From CAYYKK01 sp964467935 (lineage in GTDB: Bacteria; Myxococcota_A; Polyangia; Polyangiales; Polyangiaceae): DNA of 64,000 nucleotides. Every line of letters starts with the position of its first letter. Position 1 is the first letter of the stretch. Under the pieces are notes generated by a model. That model was not told the origin of the DNA, made no database searches, and saw only the letters and a list, made by a program, of their open reading frames with translations. The stretch lies in assembly GCA_964467935.1 (NCBI GenBank), contig CAYYKK010000003.1:1-64000 (forward strand). Direction: 5' to 3'. A program made the translations under genes and the position numbers. Positions 17,235-25,295 of this stretch are shown piece after piece.

Positions 17235-17396
17235 TCAGCCGGCGGCCGGCGTCTCGGAGGTCTTGGGCGCGTTGCGCTGCTCGGCGTCGTAGAGGCCGGA
17301 GCGGATCTTCTCGTTCTTCTTCACGCGCTTCTTCTTGAGCGGCGACTGGAGCCACTCGTGACGGAGACGCACGTTCCATTTCGGGGTGTTGGCCAT
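17235..17396 (-). CDS. Small basic protein, 53 residues
   Basis: An open frame of 53 codons that begins MANTPKWNVRLRHEWLQS, has a strongly basic centre (KKKRVKKNEKIR) and ends in an Ala/Pro tail. Aromatic and basic spacing, rather than the Arg/Ala/Pro salad of shadow frames, suggests a real protein, possibly nucleic-acid or ribosome associated. It is flanked by two lipoprotein genes on the same strand. I do not recognise the family. Confidence 0.55.
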   Translation of the reverse strand: MANTPKWNVRLRHEWLQSPLKKKRVKKNEKIRSGLYDAEQRNAPKTSETPAAG

Positions 17397-17547
17397 GACT
17401 GATCTCGTTGGAGCTCCCGCGGCTCGGAGAGCGCGCGGGACGTTTTTCGATGGGCGTGAGCGGCGTGGCCGCCCACGAAGGCGCGCACGTTGCCCGAAGG
17501 AGGCGTCGCCGTCAAGCGCGCCCCCTGGGGGCCTCAGGACGAGCGGC

Positions 17548-17853
17548 TCAATCGGGGATGCGCTCGAGCTCGACCTGGATCTTCACCGGCACGTCCTTCG
17601 CCTCGACGAGCTGGTCGAAGGGGAAGAAGCCGGGTTTCTCGACGGTGAGCCGGTGCCGACCGGGCGGCAGCGCGACCCCGTGCTTCTCCACGTAAGCGAC
17701 GGAGCCGAGGAGCTGGTCGTCCACGGTGACGAGCGCGTCCTTCTCGTTGCCCGCCATCTTCATGCTCACGGTGGGCGGCTTGGCCGGCGCGCAGCCCGCG
17801 AGCGCGGCGAGCGTCAGCGCGAGGAGGAAGGAGGACGAGGGCGTTCGCGGCAT
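17548..17853 (-). CDS. Short PEGA-like lipoprotein
   Basis: A 101-residue lipoprotein (lipobox LAGC) with one small beta-rich domain. The segment ALVTVDDQLLGS...LPPGRHRLTVEKPGFFP follows the PEGA-domain pattern (V-x-V-D-G/D-x-x-x-G...L-x-x-G-x-H-x-L...K-x-G), a fold common in extracytoplasmic proteins of Myxococcota. ATG 17853 was chosen; an in-frame GTG at 17865 overlaps the guaA stop. The start is 2 nt after guaA, so translation is probably coupled to it, although no functional link to GMP synthesis is known. Confidence 0.75.
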   Translation of the reverse strand: MPRTPSSSFLLALTLAALAGCAPAKPPTVSMKMAGNEKDALVTVDDQLLGSVAYVEKHGVALPPGRHRLTVEKPGFFPFDQLVEAKDVPVKIQVELERIPD

Positions 17854-17855
17854 GT

Positions 17856-19409
17856 TCACTCCCACTCGATCGTCGCCGGGGGCTTCGAGGACACGTCGTA
17901 CACCACGCGGTTCACGCCGGCGACCTCGTTGATGATGCGCGTCGAAGCCCGCGCCAAGACGTCGTGCGGCATGCGGAACCAGTCGGCGGTCATGCCGTCC
18001 GTCGAGGTCACGGCGCGCAGGGCGATCACCTCGTCGTAGGTGCGCTCGTCACCCATCACGCCGACGGAGCGCACGGGTAGCAGCGCGCAGAACGCCTGCC
18101 AGATCTGATCGTAGAGACCCGCCCGCCGGATCTCCTCGTCGAAGATCGCGTCCGCCTCGCGCAAGACGTGGAGCCGTGCCGGGGTGATCTCGCCGAGGCA
18201 GCGCACCGCGAGCCCCGGACCCGGGAACGGGTGGCGATAGAGCACCTCGTGCGGCATGCCGAGCGCCGCGCCCGCCGCCCGGACCTCGTCCTTGAAGAGC
18301 TCGCGAAGGGGCTCCGAGAGCGAGAGCGCCATCCGCTCGGGGAGCCCGCCGACGTTGTGGTGGCTCTTGATCACGGCGCTCGGGCCCTTGTGCGAGACGC
18401 TCTCGATCACGTCGGGGTAGAGGGTGCCTTGGACGAGGAACTTCGCGCCCTCGACCTTCTTCGCCTCTTCTTCGAACACCTCGATGAAGACCCGTCCGAT
18501 GATCTTCCGCTTCTTCTCGGGGTCGGTCACGCCGGCGAGCTCGCCGATGAAGCGCGCGCTCGCGTCGACGTGGACGAGCCGCAGCTGGAAGTGCCGCTCG
18601 AACATGTCGACGACCCGGCGCGCCTCGTCCTTTCGCAAGAGGCCGTTGTCGACGAAGATGCACGTCAGCCGATCGCCGAGCGCCTTGGAGCAGAGGATCG
18701 CGGCGACCGACGAGTCGACGCCGCCGGAGAGGCCGAGGATCGCGCGGCCGTCACCGACCTGCGCGCGGACCTTCGCGATGGCCTCGTCGACGAACGAGAG
18801 GGGCGTCCACGTGGGGGCGAGGCCGGCGACGTCGAAGAGGAAGGCCTCGAGGATCTCGCGACCCTTCGTCGTGTGCGCGACCTCGGGATGGAACTGCAGC
18901 CCGAAGATCTTCCGCTCGGCGTTCGCGATCGCGCAGAGCGGCGTGTTGTCGCTGGTGCCGAGCGGCGCGAAGCCCTCGGGCAGCGCCTCGATGCGATCGC
19001 CGTGGCTCATCCAGACGTCGATCTCCTCCCCTTTCGTCAGGCGACCGAAGACGCCGTTCGCGTCGTCGATGCGCACCTTCGCGGCGCCGTACTCGCGCTC
19101 CTTCGCGCGCGCGACGCGCCCGCCGAGCAGGTGCGCGAGCAGCTGCACCCCGTAGCAGATCCCGAGCGTCGGGATGCCCCGGTCGAAGAGGGCCGGATCG
19201 ACGCGGGGCGCCGCTTCGCCGTACACGCTCGAGGGGCCGCCGGAGAGGATCAGCGCCCGCGGCTTCTTGTCGTCGATGACGACCGGCGCGACGTCGAAAG
19301 GGACGATCTCGCAGTAGACGTTCGCTTCGCGGATGCGCCGCGCGATGAGCTGGGTGTACTGCGATCCGAAGTCGAGGATGAGGACCAGATCGCGAGCGGC
19401 CGTCGACAT
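17856..19409 (-). CDS. guaA: GMP synthase (glutamine-hydrolysing)
   Basis: Converts XMP to GMP using glutamine and ATP, the last step of guanine nucleotide synthesis. The 517-residue length is typical. The N-terminal GATase has the GICYGVQ nucleophile motif and the LQFHPEV dyad. The ATP-pyrophosphatase domain has the PP-loop GLSGGVDSS, and the C-terminal dimerisation domain ends in the family's PPATIEWE. All catalytic residues I can check are present. No separate ATPase subunit is needed because this is the fused bacterial form. Confidence 0.98.
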   Translation of the reverse strand: MSTAARDLVLILDFGSQYTQLIARRIREANVYCEIVPFDVAPVVIDDKKPRALILSGGPSSVYGEAAPRVDPALFDRGIPTLGICYGVQLLAHLLGGRVARAKEREYGAAKVRIDDANGVFGRLTKGEEIDVWMSHGDRIEALPEGFAPLGTSDNTPLCAIANAERKIFGLQFHPEVAHTTKGREILEAFLFDVAGLAPTWTPLSFVDEAIAKVRAQVGDGRAILGLSGGVDSSVAAILCSKALGDRLTCIFVDNGLLRKDEARRVVDMFERHFQLRLVHVDASARFIGELAGVTDPEKKRKIIGRVFIEVFEEEAKKVEGAKFLVQGTLYPDVIESVSHKGPSAVIKSHHNVGGLPERMALSLSEPLRELFKDEVRAAGAALGMPHEVLYRHPFPGPGLAVRCLGEITPARLHVLREADAIFDEEIRRAGLYDQIWQAFCALLPVRSVGVMGDERTYDEVIALRAVTSTDGMTADWFRMPHDVLARASTRIINEVAGVNRVVYDVSSKPPATIEWE

Positions 19410-19481
19410 GGCGGCGACCTATCACGGCGCCCTCGGGTCATGAAGGGATGAACGCGCTCGGCCTTCGCTTCGTCGGATCGC

Positions 19482-19742
19482 TCAGAGCGGCGTGCCCGTG
19501 GGATCGCTCGGCTTCGTCGCGGTCGGGGCGCCCGAGGTCGCCGGCGGCGGCGAGCCGAAGGGCGTGTCGGGCGCGATGACGGGGAACTGATCGCTCTCGG
19601 CGCCGCTCGGGGGCCTCAAGGGGACGCTCCTCGCCTGGTAGGCAGCGCGCGCGATGGAGCTCGGCGCGGCGGGCGGCGGGTCCTTGGCGGAGGTGCTCCC
19701 GCAACCGATCAGAGCGCACGTGAGGGCGGCGGCGAGGCGCAC
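19482..19742 (-). CDS. Small proline-rich lipoprotein
   Basis: An 86-residue product with a short signal peptide and lipobox ALIGC (GTG start), followed by a Pro/Ala/Ser/Thr-rich chain without a recognisable fold. Probably a small envelope lipoprotein. An overlapping frame on the same strand (to 19438) is arginine-rich and was discarded. Confidence 0.5.
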   Translation of the reverse strand: MRLAAALTCALIGCGSTSAKDPPPAAPSSIARAAYQARSVPLRPPSGAESDQFPVIAPDTPFGSPPPATSGAPTATKPSDPTGTPL

Positions 19743-19823
19743 GCGTCGAGCGTATCACACGCCTCCGAGGCGAGCCGCGGCGATGGATTGCGGCTGGCCC
19801 GGCGCGCGACTACGGTGACGCCG

Positions 19824-21086
19824 ATGAGCACGGAGATCCAGCGCCTCTCGGAGCGCGCCCGAACCGCGGCGCAGCGGCTCGCTCCTCTCCCTCGGGCCGA
19901 CAAAGATCGCGCGCTCGAGGTGTTGGCGTCCGCGCTCGACGTCGAGGCGGACACCGGCGACGCGAGCGCCGTCCTTCGCGCCAACGCCGAGGACGTGAGC
20001 GCCGCGCGCGCGGATGGGCTGGCCGAAGGGCTCGTCGATCGCCTCGTGCTCGATCCGACGCGCCTCCGCGCGATCGCGCAGGCCGTTCGACAGATCGCGC
20101 AGCAGGACGATCCGGTCGGCTCGGTCACCGGGATGACGCGTCGGCCGAACGGGCTGCTCGTCGGGCGGGTCCGCATCCCGCTCGGCGTGATCGCGATGGT
20201 GTACGAGGCGCGACCCAACGTCACCGTCGACTCCGCCGCGCTCGCGCTGAAGAGCGGCAACGCCGTCGTGCTCCGCGGAGGGAAGGAAGCCCGCGCCTCG
20301 AACGCCGCGCTCGGCGATCTCGTGCGGCGATCGCTCGAGGCGGCCGAGCTGCCCGTCGACGCCGTCCAGATCCTGCCGCCCGGCGACCGAGACGAGATAC
20401 GCGCGCTCGTCGGGATGGCGGGCAAGATCGACCTCGTCATCCCGCGCGGAGGCGAGGCGCTCATTCGCTTCGTCACCGAGCACGCGCGCGTGCCCGTCAT
20501 CCAGCACTACCAGGGCGTCTGCCACCTCTACGTCGACGAAGGGGCCGATCTCGGCATGGCCGAGCACCTCGTCGAGAACGCGAAGCTCTCGCGCGTCGGC
20601 GTGTGCAACGCGCTCGAGTGCCTGCTCGTGCACGGGAGAATCGCCGCGGAGCTCTTGCCGCGGCTCGGGCGCCTCGTCCGCGATCGGGGCCTCGAGATCC
20701 GCGGCGACGAGGCGACGATCTCGCTCGTTCCGGGCGCCATCGCCGCGAGCGCGGAGGACTGGGGGCGAGAGTTCCTCGCGAAGATCCTCGCCGTCCGCGT
20801 GGTCCCGAGCTTCGAGGGCGCGCTCGATCACGTGCGGCGCTACGGCTCGAACCACACCGAGGCGATCTGCACGCGGGATCTCGCCCGCGCGCAGCGATTC
20901 GTGCGCGAGGTCGACGCGAGCTGCGTGCTGGTCAACGCCTCGACGCGGTTCAACGACGGCGGCGAGCTCGGGCTCGGCGCCGAGATGGGCATCTCCACCT
21001 CGAAGATCCACGCGTACGGGCCGATGGGCCTCGAGCACCTCACGACCCTCAAGTGGATCGTGTACGGCGACGGCCAGGTTCGCTGA
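19824..21086 (+). CDS. proA: Gamma-glutamyl phosphate reductase
   Basis: Second enzyme of proline synthesis: reduces gamma-glutamyl phosphate to glutamate semialdehyde with NADPH. The 420-residue length is normal. Aldehyde-dehydrogenase-fold signatures are visible: IPLGVIAMVYEARPNVT, ALALKSGNAVVLRGGKEA, the catalytic Cys in RVGVCNALECLL, and the C-terminal NASTRFNDGGELGLGAEMGIS. ATG 19824 was chosen over 19788 to match the family N-terminus. proB is not next to it. Confidence 0.97.
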   Translation: MSTEIQRLSERARTAAQRLAPLPRADKDRALEVLASALDVEADTGDASAVLRANAEDVSAARADGLAEGLVDRLVLDPTRLRAIAQAVRQIAQQDDPVGSVTGMTRRPNGLLVGRVRIPLGVIAMVYEARPNVTVDSAALALKSGNAVVLRGGKEARASNAALGDLVRRSLEAAELPVDAVQILPPGDRDEIRALVGMAGKIDLVIPRGGEALIRFVTEHARVPVIQHYQGVCHLYVDEGADLGMAEHLVENAKLSRVGVCNALECLLVHGRIAAELLPRLGRLVRDRGLEIRGDEATISLVPGAIAASAEDWGREFLAKILAVRVVPSFEGALDHVRRYGSNHTEAICTRDLARAQRFVREVDASCVLVNASTRFNDGGELGLGAEMGISTSKIHAYGPMGLEHLTTLKWIVYGDGQVR

Positions 21087-21187
21087 CCCTCGGCAACACC
21101 CGCTCGATGCCGCATTTTCCCTGGGAACGCGGTCGGTTTCGGCGTATGCCCCCGTCCGTGAGCGCGGCCCCGGGGTAGGGGAGCGCC

Positions 21188-21192
21188 GGAGG
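21188..21192 (+). promoter_or_regulatory. Shine-Dalgarno for the rsfS GTG start
   Basis: GGAGG lies 4 nt before GTG 21197 and supports the long form of RsfS, with its disordered N-terminal extension. Confidence 0.65.
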
Positions 21193-21196
21193 CGTC

Positions 21197-22081
21197 GTGG
21201 CGAAGAAGCGAACGGATCGGGACGAGAGCGGAGAGAAGCCCCAGCGTGGAGCGCGGTCGGACGACGCGTCGGGCAAGTCGGCCCCTCGGCGCCCGGCTTC
21301 GGGCGCGGGGCGCTCGGGTGGTCGTCCTGCCGGCGCGCGCGGGCAGACGAGCGGCGGTCGGAGCCCCGCTGCGGGCGCGCGGACGCCGCGCGGTCCGCGC
21401 ACCGAGCGCATCCTCTCGAGCACCGATCGACCGCGGATCAAGGCGACCCACGGATCGAAGTCGGGACCCGAGGCACGCGAGCGCCGCGCCTCCGAGGGGC
21501 GCCCGGATCGGCCGCTGCGGTCGATCCCCCTTCGCAACCCCGCCGCTCCGCCGAAGCGCCCGCTCCCGGGCGTGCGGCGCACGCCAGCCCGCGCGGAAGG
21601 GCTGAACGGCGCCGCGACGCCGGGGGCCTCGGCGCAGGCCGTTCTGCAGGGCCGCATCCCCGGTGTCGCGAAGCGCCGCAGCGTCCCGCCGCCCGCGCCC
21701 GCTCCGTCGAGCGCGTCGAAGGAGCTCGCGCTCGCGATCGCCGCGGCCGGCCTCGACAAGAAGGCGCTCGGTGTCGAGGTGCTCGATGTCACGGGCAAGG
21801 TCGACTACGCCGACTTCCTCGTCATCATGACGGGCTCGAGCGATCGCCACGTCCACGCCATCGCGACGGGCATCGACGAGGCGCTGCGCAAGCGCAAGAT
21901 CCAGCCGCTCTCCATCGAGGGGCTGACGGCGGCGACCTGGGTCCTCATCGACTACGACGACGTCGTCGTGCACGTCTTCCAAGAGGACACGCGGCGCGTC
22001 TACGACATCGAGGGCCTCTGGATGGACGCGAGCCGCGTCGAGGTCAGCGAGGTCGACGGGCCGTCGCCGACCGCGCGCTGA
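21197..22081 (+). CDS. rsfS: Ribosomal silencing factor RsfS with long N-terminal extension
   Basis: RsfS binds ribosomal protein uL14 and blocks subunit joining when nutrients run short. The conserved domain occupies about residues 174-290 (ALAIAAAGLDKKALGVEVLD, DYADFLVIMTGSSDRHV, ATWVLIDYDDVVVHVF). It is preceded by ~170 residues rich in Arg, Ala, Pro, Gly and Ser, giving 294 residues against ~105-130 normally. A GGAGG before GTG 21197 argues that the extension is translated. It could bind RNA or ribosome through its positive charge. rlmH follows after 37 nt, the usual pairing. Confidence 0.92.
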   Translation: MAKKRTDRDESGEKPQRGARSDDASGKSAPRRPASGAGRSGGRPAGARGQTSGGRSPAAGARTPRGPRTERILSSTDRPRIKATHGSKSGPEARERRASEGRPDRPLRSIPLRNPAAPPKRPLPGVRRTPARAEGLNGAATPGASAQAVLQGRIPGVAKRRSVPPPAPAPSSASKELALAIAAAGLDKKALGVEVLDVTGKVDYADFLVIMTGSSDRHVHAIATGIDEALRKRKIQPLSIEGLTAATWVLIDYDDVVVHVFQEDTRRVYDIEGLWMDASRVEVSEVDGPSPTAR

Positions 22082-22118
22082 GCGCGGGCGCGTCACGGGT
22101 CACCGCGCCGAGCTCGTC

Positions 22119-22556
22119 GTGAAGATCGCGATCATCGCCGTCGGCAAGGTCAAGGAGAAGCCCCTCCGGGCCATGGTCGACGAGTACGCCGGACGGATCC
22201 GGCGCTACACGAGCCTCGACGAGGTGGAGCTCGACGACCTCCCCGCGGCGAAGCTCGCGCCCGCGATGAAGCGCGCCGCCGGCGGCGCAGCGCTCGTCGC
22301 GCTCGACATGGATGGGCGCGCGCTCGACAGCTTCGCCTTCGCGCGAGAGATCGCGCGACTCGGCTCGACCGGCAAGGGAGACATCGCGTTCCTGATCGGC
22401 GGCAAGGACGGCTTGCCCGACGCGCTGCAGAAGGAGGCGACCGCGTGCTGGTCGCTCTCGAAGATGACGTTCCCCCACCGTCTCGCGCGGCTCATGCTCG
22501 TCGAGCAGGTCTATCGCGCGATGACGATCTTGCGGGGCGAGCCGTACGGGCTCTGA
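22119..22556 (+). CDS. rlmH: 23S rRNA (pseudouridine1915-N3)-methyltransferase
   Basis: SPOUT-class enzyme that methylates pseudouridine 1915 in helix 69 of 23S rRNA. The 145-residue length is close to the usual 155. The knot-forming signatures are present: DIAFLIGGKDGLPD (SAM binding) and SKMTFPHRLARLMLVEQVYRA. GTG start. It follows rsfS closely, an arrangement common across bacteria, so both act on the large subunit from one transcript. Confidence 0.96.
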   Translation: MKIAIIAVGKVKEKPLRAMVDEYAGRIRRYTSLDEVELDDLPAAKLAPAMKRAAGGAALVALDMDGRALDSFAFAREIARLGSTGKGDIAFLIGGKDGLPDALQKEATACWSLSKMTFPHRLARLMLVEQVYRAMTILRGEPYGL

Positions 22557-22570
22557 CCCCGCGGGGGTGG

Positions 22571-23578
22571 TCACTCCTCGGGGCGCGGCTTCTTCTTCTT
22601 CGCCTTCTTCTTCGGCGCGCCGGCGGGCTCCGACTTCTTCCGGGGCGCGTCGGTCTTCGCCTTCGCCGCGTCGGCCTTTCCGCTCGCGTCGAGCTTCTTC
22701 TTCTCCGCGTCGGCCTTCTTCTTGGCCTTGGCCTTCTTCGTCTCCTCGTCGTCCTCGCGGAACTCCTTCTTCTGGAAGATGTAAACGAGGCCGATCGACA
22801 CGAAGTAGAGCACGCAGGCGGGGATCGCCATGACGAGCTGGCTCGTCCAGTCCGGGGGCGTGAGGACCGCCGCGACGACGAACGCGATGAAGATGTAATA
22901 GCGAGTGAACTTCAGGAGCATCCTGTGGTTCACGACGCCGATCATCGCGAGGAACGTCAGCAGGATCGGGATCTCGAAGACGATGCCGAAGCCGAACAGC
23001 ATCTGCATCACGAAGTCGATGTAGTCCTCCATCATGACCGTGGGCACGATGGTGACGACCTTCTGCGCGTCGACGTCGCCCGAGAGGCTCAGGAAGTAGC
23101 CGAACGTGAAGGGGAACGCGCCGAGGTAGCCGAACCAACCGCCGCCGACGAAGAGCAGCGTCGAGACGACGACGAACGGCAGCACGTACCTCTTCTCCCT
23201 CGAGTAGAGGCCGGGCGCGACGAACGACCACAGCTGGTAGAAGATGAACGGGGCGGCGAGCGCGGCGCCGCCGATGATCGCGAGCTTCACGTACGCGACG
23301 AGCGCGGCCGCGGGCGACGCGAAGTGGAGCGACGGCTCGCCGGCGACGTGCTGCGCGCGCCACGAGTCGGAGAAGGGCCGGACGATCGCCGCCAGGATCT
23401 TCTCCTTGAAGTACCAGGCGACGATGCAGCCCGCGATGAGCGAGCCCAGCGCCCACACGATGCGCTTGCGGAGCTCCTCGATGTGCTCCCAGAACGTCAT
23501 CGGCTTGTCGTCTTCGGGCGAGTCCGCGTCGCGCTCCTCGTCCTCGTCGCGCTCACCCGCCTTCACGATGTCGCTCAC
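22571..23578 (-). CDS. tatC: Sec-independent protein translocase TatC
   Basis: Core receptor of the twin-arginine translocase, which moves folded proteins across the inner membrane. The 335-residue product has the TatC start (MTFWEHIEELRKRI) after ~26 acidic residues, six hydrophobic segments and the periplasmic SREKRYVLPF region. The C-terminal ~75 residues form a Lys/Ala-rich cytoplasmic tail not found in standard TatC. The GTG start (23578) overlaps the tatB stop as GTGA, so the two are translationally coupled. The apparent 1027-residue frame that extends upstream is an artefact. Confidence 0.95.
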   Translation of the reverse strand: MSDIVKAGERDEDEERDADSPEDDKPMTFWEHIEELRKRIVWALGSLIAGCIVAWYFKEKILAAIVRPFSDSWRAQHVAGEPSLHFASPAAALVAYVKLAIIGGAALAAPFIFYQLWSFVAPGLYSREKRYVLPFVVVSTLLFVGGGWFGYLGAFPFTFGYFLSLSGDVDAQKVVTIVPTVMMEDYIDFVMQMLFGFGIVFEIPILLTFLAMIGVVNHRMLLKFTRYYIFIAFVVAAVLTPPDWTSQLVMAIPACVLYFVSIGLVYIFQKKEFREDDEETKKAKAKKKADAEKKKLDASGKADAAKAKTDAPRKKSEPAGAPKKKAKKKKPRPEE

Positions 23579-24420
23579 GGGCTGGGCTCGTCTTTCTCGA
23601 TCGGGCGGGCCGCGGCCTCGCCGTGGGTGGCCTTCGGTGGGACGAAGTCGGGCACGGCCGAAGACGGCTCGTCGCTCGTCGAGCTCGCGTCGATCGCGGC
23701 TCCCCCTTCGGTCGCCGCGCCTGCGGGGGTGACCTCGTCGGAGGGAGCCCCTCCGTCGCCTTCGCCCGCGCCGTCGGCCGCCTCGTCCGCGGGCGGACCG
23801 AACGCCTCGGGATCCTCGTCGGGGTAGGCGTCCGGATCGTCGAGATCGTCGGGCAGCGCGTCGTAGGAATCGCAGCCCATCGTCGGGTACTCGCGCTCGC
23901 GGAAGGAGAAGAAGCCTTGCGCGGAGAGCACCGCCATCGCCTGATCCGATCCCCGGCGGACCGTCCCCTCGGCGGGACGAATGAGTGACTGGGCGGTCGA
24001 CGCCGCGCCGATCGCGGGCACGTCGATCCCCGCCGCGCTGGCAGGAGCGGGCGACGCGCCGGCGCGATCGGAGACGGGCGCGGTCGGCGTCGGGCGCGCC
24101 GGGCTCGTCACCGGGGCCGAGGCGGCGGCCGCCGCGTTCGACAGGGCCTGGCCCACGATCCCGGCGGGCGAGGCCTTGAGGAGGCTTTGGATGACCGGGG
24201 ATCGCGCCAGGCTCTGCAGCTCGCGGATCTCCTTCTCGAGGCCCTCCTCGCGGATGATCCGATCGATGCCGGTGTTCTCGCGGACGTTCGACGTCATGCG
24301 CCGAACCTTCGCGACCCATTGGCCCGCGGTGCGCATCATCCCGGGCAGCTTCTTGGGGCCGACGACGACGATCCCCACGACGAGGAGGATCATGATCTCG
24401 GCGCCGCTCATGCCGAACAC
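23575..24420 (-). CDS. tatB: Twin-arginine translocase subunit TatB-like
   Basis: A 281-residue protein with the TatA/B architecture: short N-terminus, one hydrophobic helix (GAEIMILLVVGIVVVGPKKL, with the characteristic GPKKLP hinge), an amphipathic helix (MMRTAGQWVAKVRRMTSNVR) and a long disordered Ala/Pro/Asp tail. The length and coupling to tatC favour TatB over TatA. It is far longer than the E. coli protein (171). GTG start. No tatA lies in the window. The upstream region 24421-24550 is shared with the divergent amidation operon. Confidence 0.88.
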   Translation of the reverse strand: MFGMSGAEIMILLVVGIVVVGPKKLPGMMRTAGQWVAKVRRMTSNVRENTGIDRIIREEGLEKEIRELQSLARSPVIQSLLKASPAGIVGQALSNAAAAASAPVTSPARPTPTAPVSDRAGASPAPASAAGIDVPAIGAASTAQSLIRPAEGTVRRGSDQAMAVLSAQGFFSFREREYPTMGCDSYDALPDDLDDPDAYPDEDPEAFGPPADEAADGAGEGDGGAPSDEVTPAGAATEGGAAIDASSTSDEPSSAVPDFVPPKATHGEAAARPIEKDEPSP

Positions 24421-24550
24421 GTCCGTACGCTAGCCCCTCGTACCCCGAGAATCCAGCGCGGGATCCGCGGTCGCCGCGGCGGCGCGACGTCGATGCGGCG
24501 CGGCACGAGAAACGGCGTATGCTGGGCGCTCCTCCTTCGCACGGACCACC
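24421..24550. promoter_or_regulatory. Divergent intergenic region, tatBC versus PHM-PAL operon
   Basis: These 130 nt separate two divergent operons and must contain both promoters. A possible -10 (TATGCT, about 24519-24524) faces the plus-strand operon, without a convincing -35. No inverted repeat stands out beyond GC-rich ccgcgg/ccgcgg. No gene seen. Confidence 0.35.
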
Positions 24551-25291
24551 ATGACCCGATCCTCGCTCTGCGCCGCCGTGGCGCTCTTCGCGGCGGTCGC
24601 CGCGGCCCCCGACGCGCGCGCCGACCTGCCGCCTCCGGACGGCACCAAGTTCGTGGGCTACGCTTTCACCATCGAGAACCTCGACGCGTGGAAGGACTTC
24701 GCCGTCGTCGCGTTCCCGTGCGGAGGCTCGAACGGCGCGCCGGTCCGGGAGCTCGCGGTGCTCGAGCCGGGCAAGTCGGTCGCCGTCGGCCGACGCGGCG
24801 GCGACTGCAAGCTGTACGAGGTCGCGCGCGCGGATCTGGACGCGTTCATGAAGTCGTACAAGCCGACGCACGGCTACGAGGACAAGCTGGTCGAAGACTT
24901 CTTCGCGAGCTCGAAGGTGCACGCCTGCGAGGGCGGACCGAACCTCACGTTCACCCTGCCGACCTCCGACCCGCGCAACACGTTCGAAGAGAAGCTGTTC
25001 GCGAAAGAGCTCGACGCGAAGGCGTGCGTCATCGTCGCGGCCAACGCCGCGGCGAGCCCGACGCCCACGAGCCAGCCGGCCGCGCCGGACGCGCCGAGCC
25101 CGAGCGGCGCGCCGCCCGTCACGCCCCCCGCGTCGTCCTCGGCTGCGCCGCCGGACGCGGTGCCGCCCGGATCGCGCGGATGCGGAGGCTGCGCGGTGAG
25201 CCCCTCCGAGGCGGGCGTCTCGGCCTTCCTCGCGGTGGGCCTCGTGGCGCTGCTCTCCAGCCGGAGGCGCGGGCGAACGCCCCGCTCCTAG
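24551..25291 (+). CDS. Exported protein with MYXO-CTERM-like sorting tail
   Basis: A 246-residue secreted protein. A Sec signal peptide ends near ARA-D (residues 22-25); a ~140-residue domain with four cysteines (FPCGG, GDCKLY, HACEGG, KACVIV) follows, then a Pro/Ala/Ser linker. The C-terminus has the tripartite sorting architecture: GCGGC (Cys211, Cys214), a hydrophobic helix (about 222-236) and an RRRGR basic end. In myxobacteria such tails direct surface display after intramembrane cleavage. It is the first gene of an operon; PHM starts only 4 nt after its stop. It may be a partner or a substrate of that enzyme; its globular domain is not recognised. Confidence 0.8.
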   Translation: MTRSSLCAAVALFAAVAAAPDARADLPPPDGTKFVGYAFTIENLDAWKDFAVVAFPCGGSNGAPVRELAVLEPGKSVAVGRRGGDCKLYEVARADLDAFMKSYKPTHGYEDKLVEDFFASSKVHACEGGPNLTFTLPTSDPRNTFEEKLFAKELDAKACVIVAANAAASPTPTSQPAAPDAPSPSGAPPVTPPASSSAAPPDAVPPGSRGCGGCAVSPSEAGVSAFLAVGLVALLSSRRRGRTPRS

Positions 25292-25295
25292 CGCC

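Noticed and set aside
19438..19758. 106-codon frame overlapping the small lipoprotein gene
   Set aside because: Arg-rich without a signal peptide; the frame 19482-19742 has a convincing lipobox.
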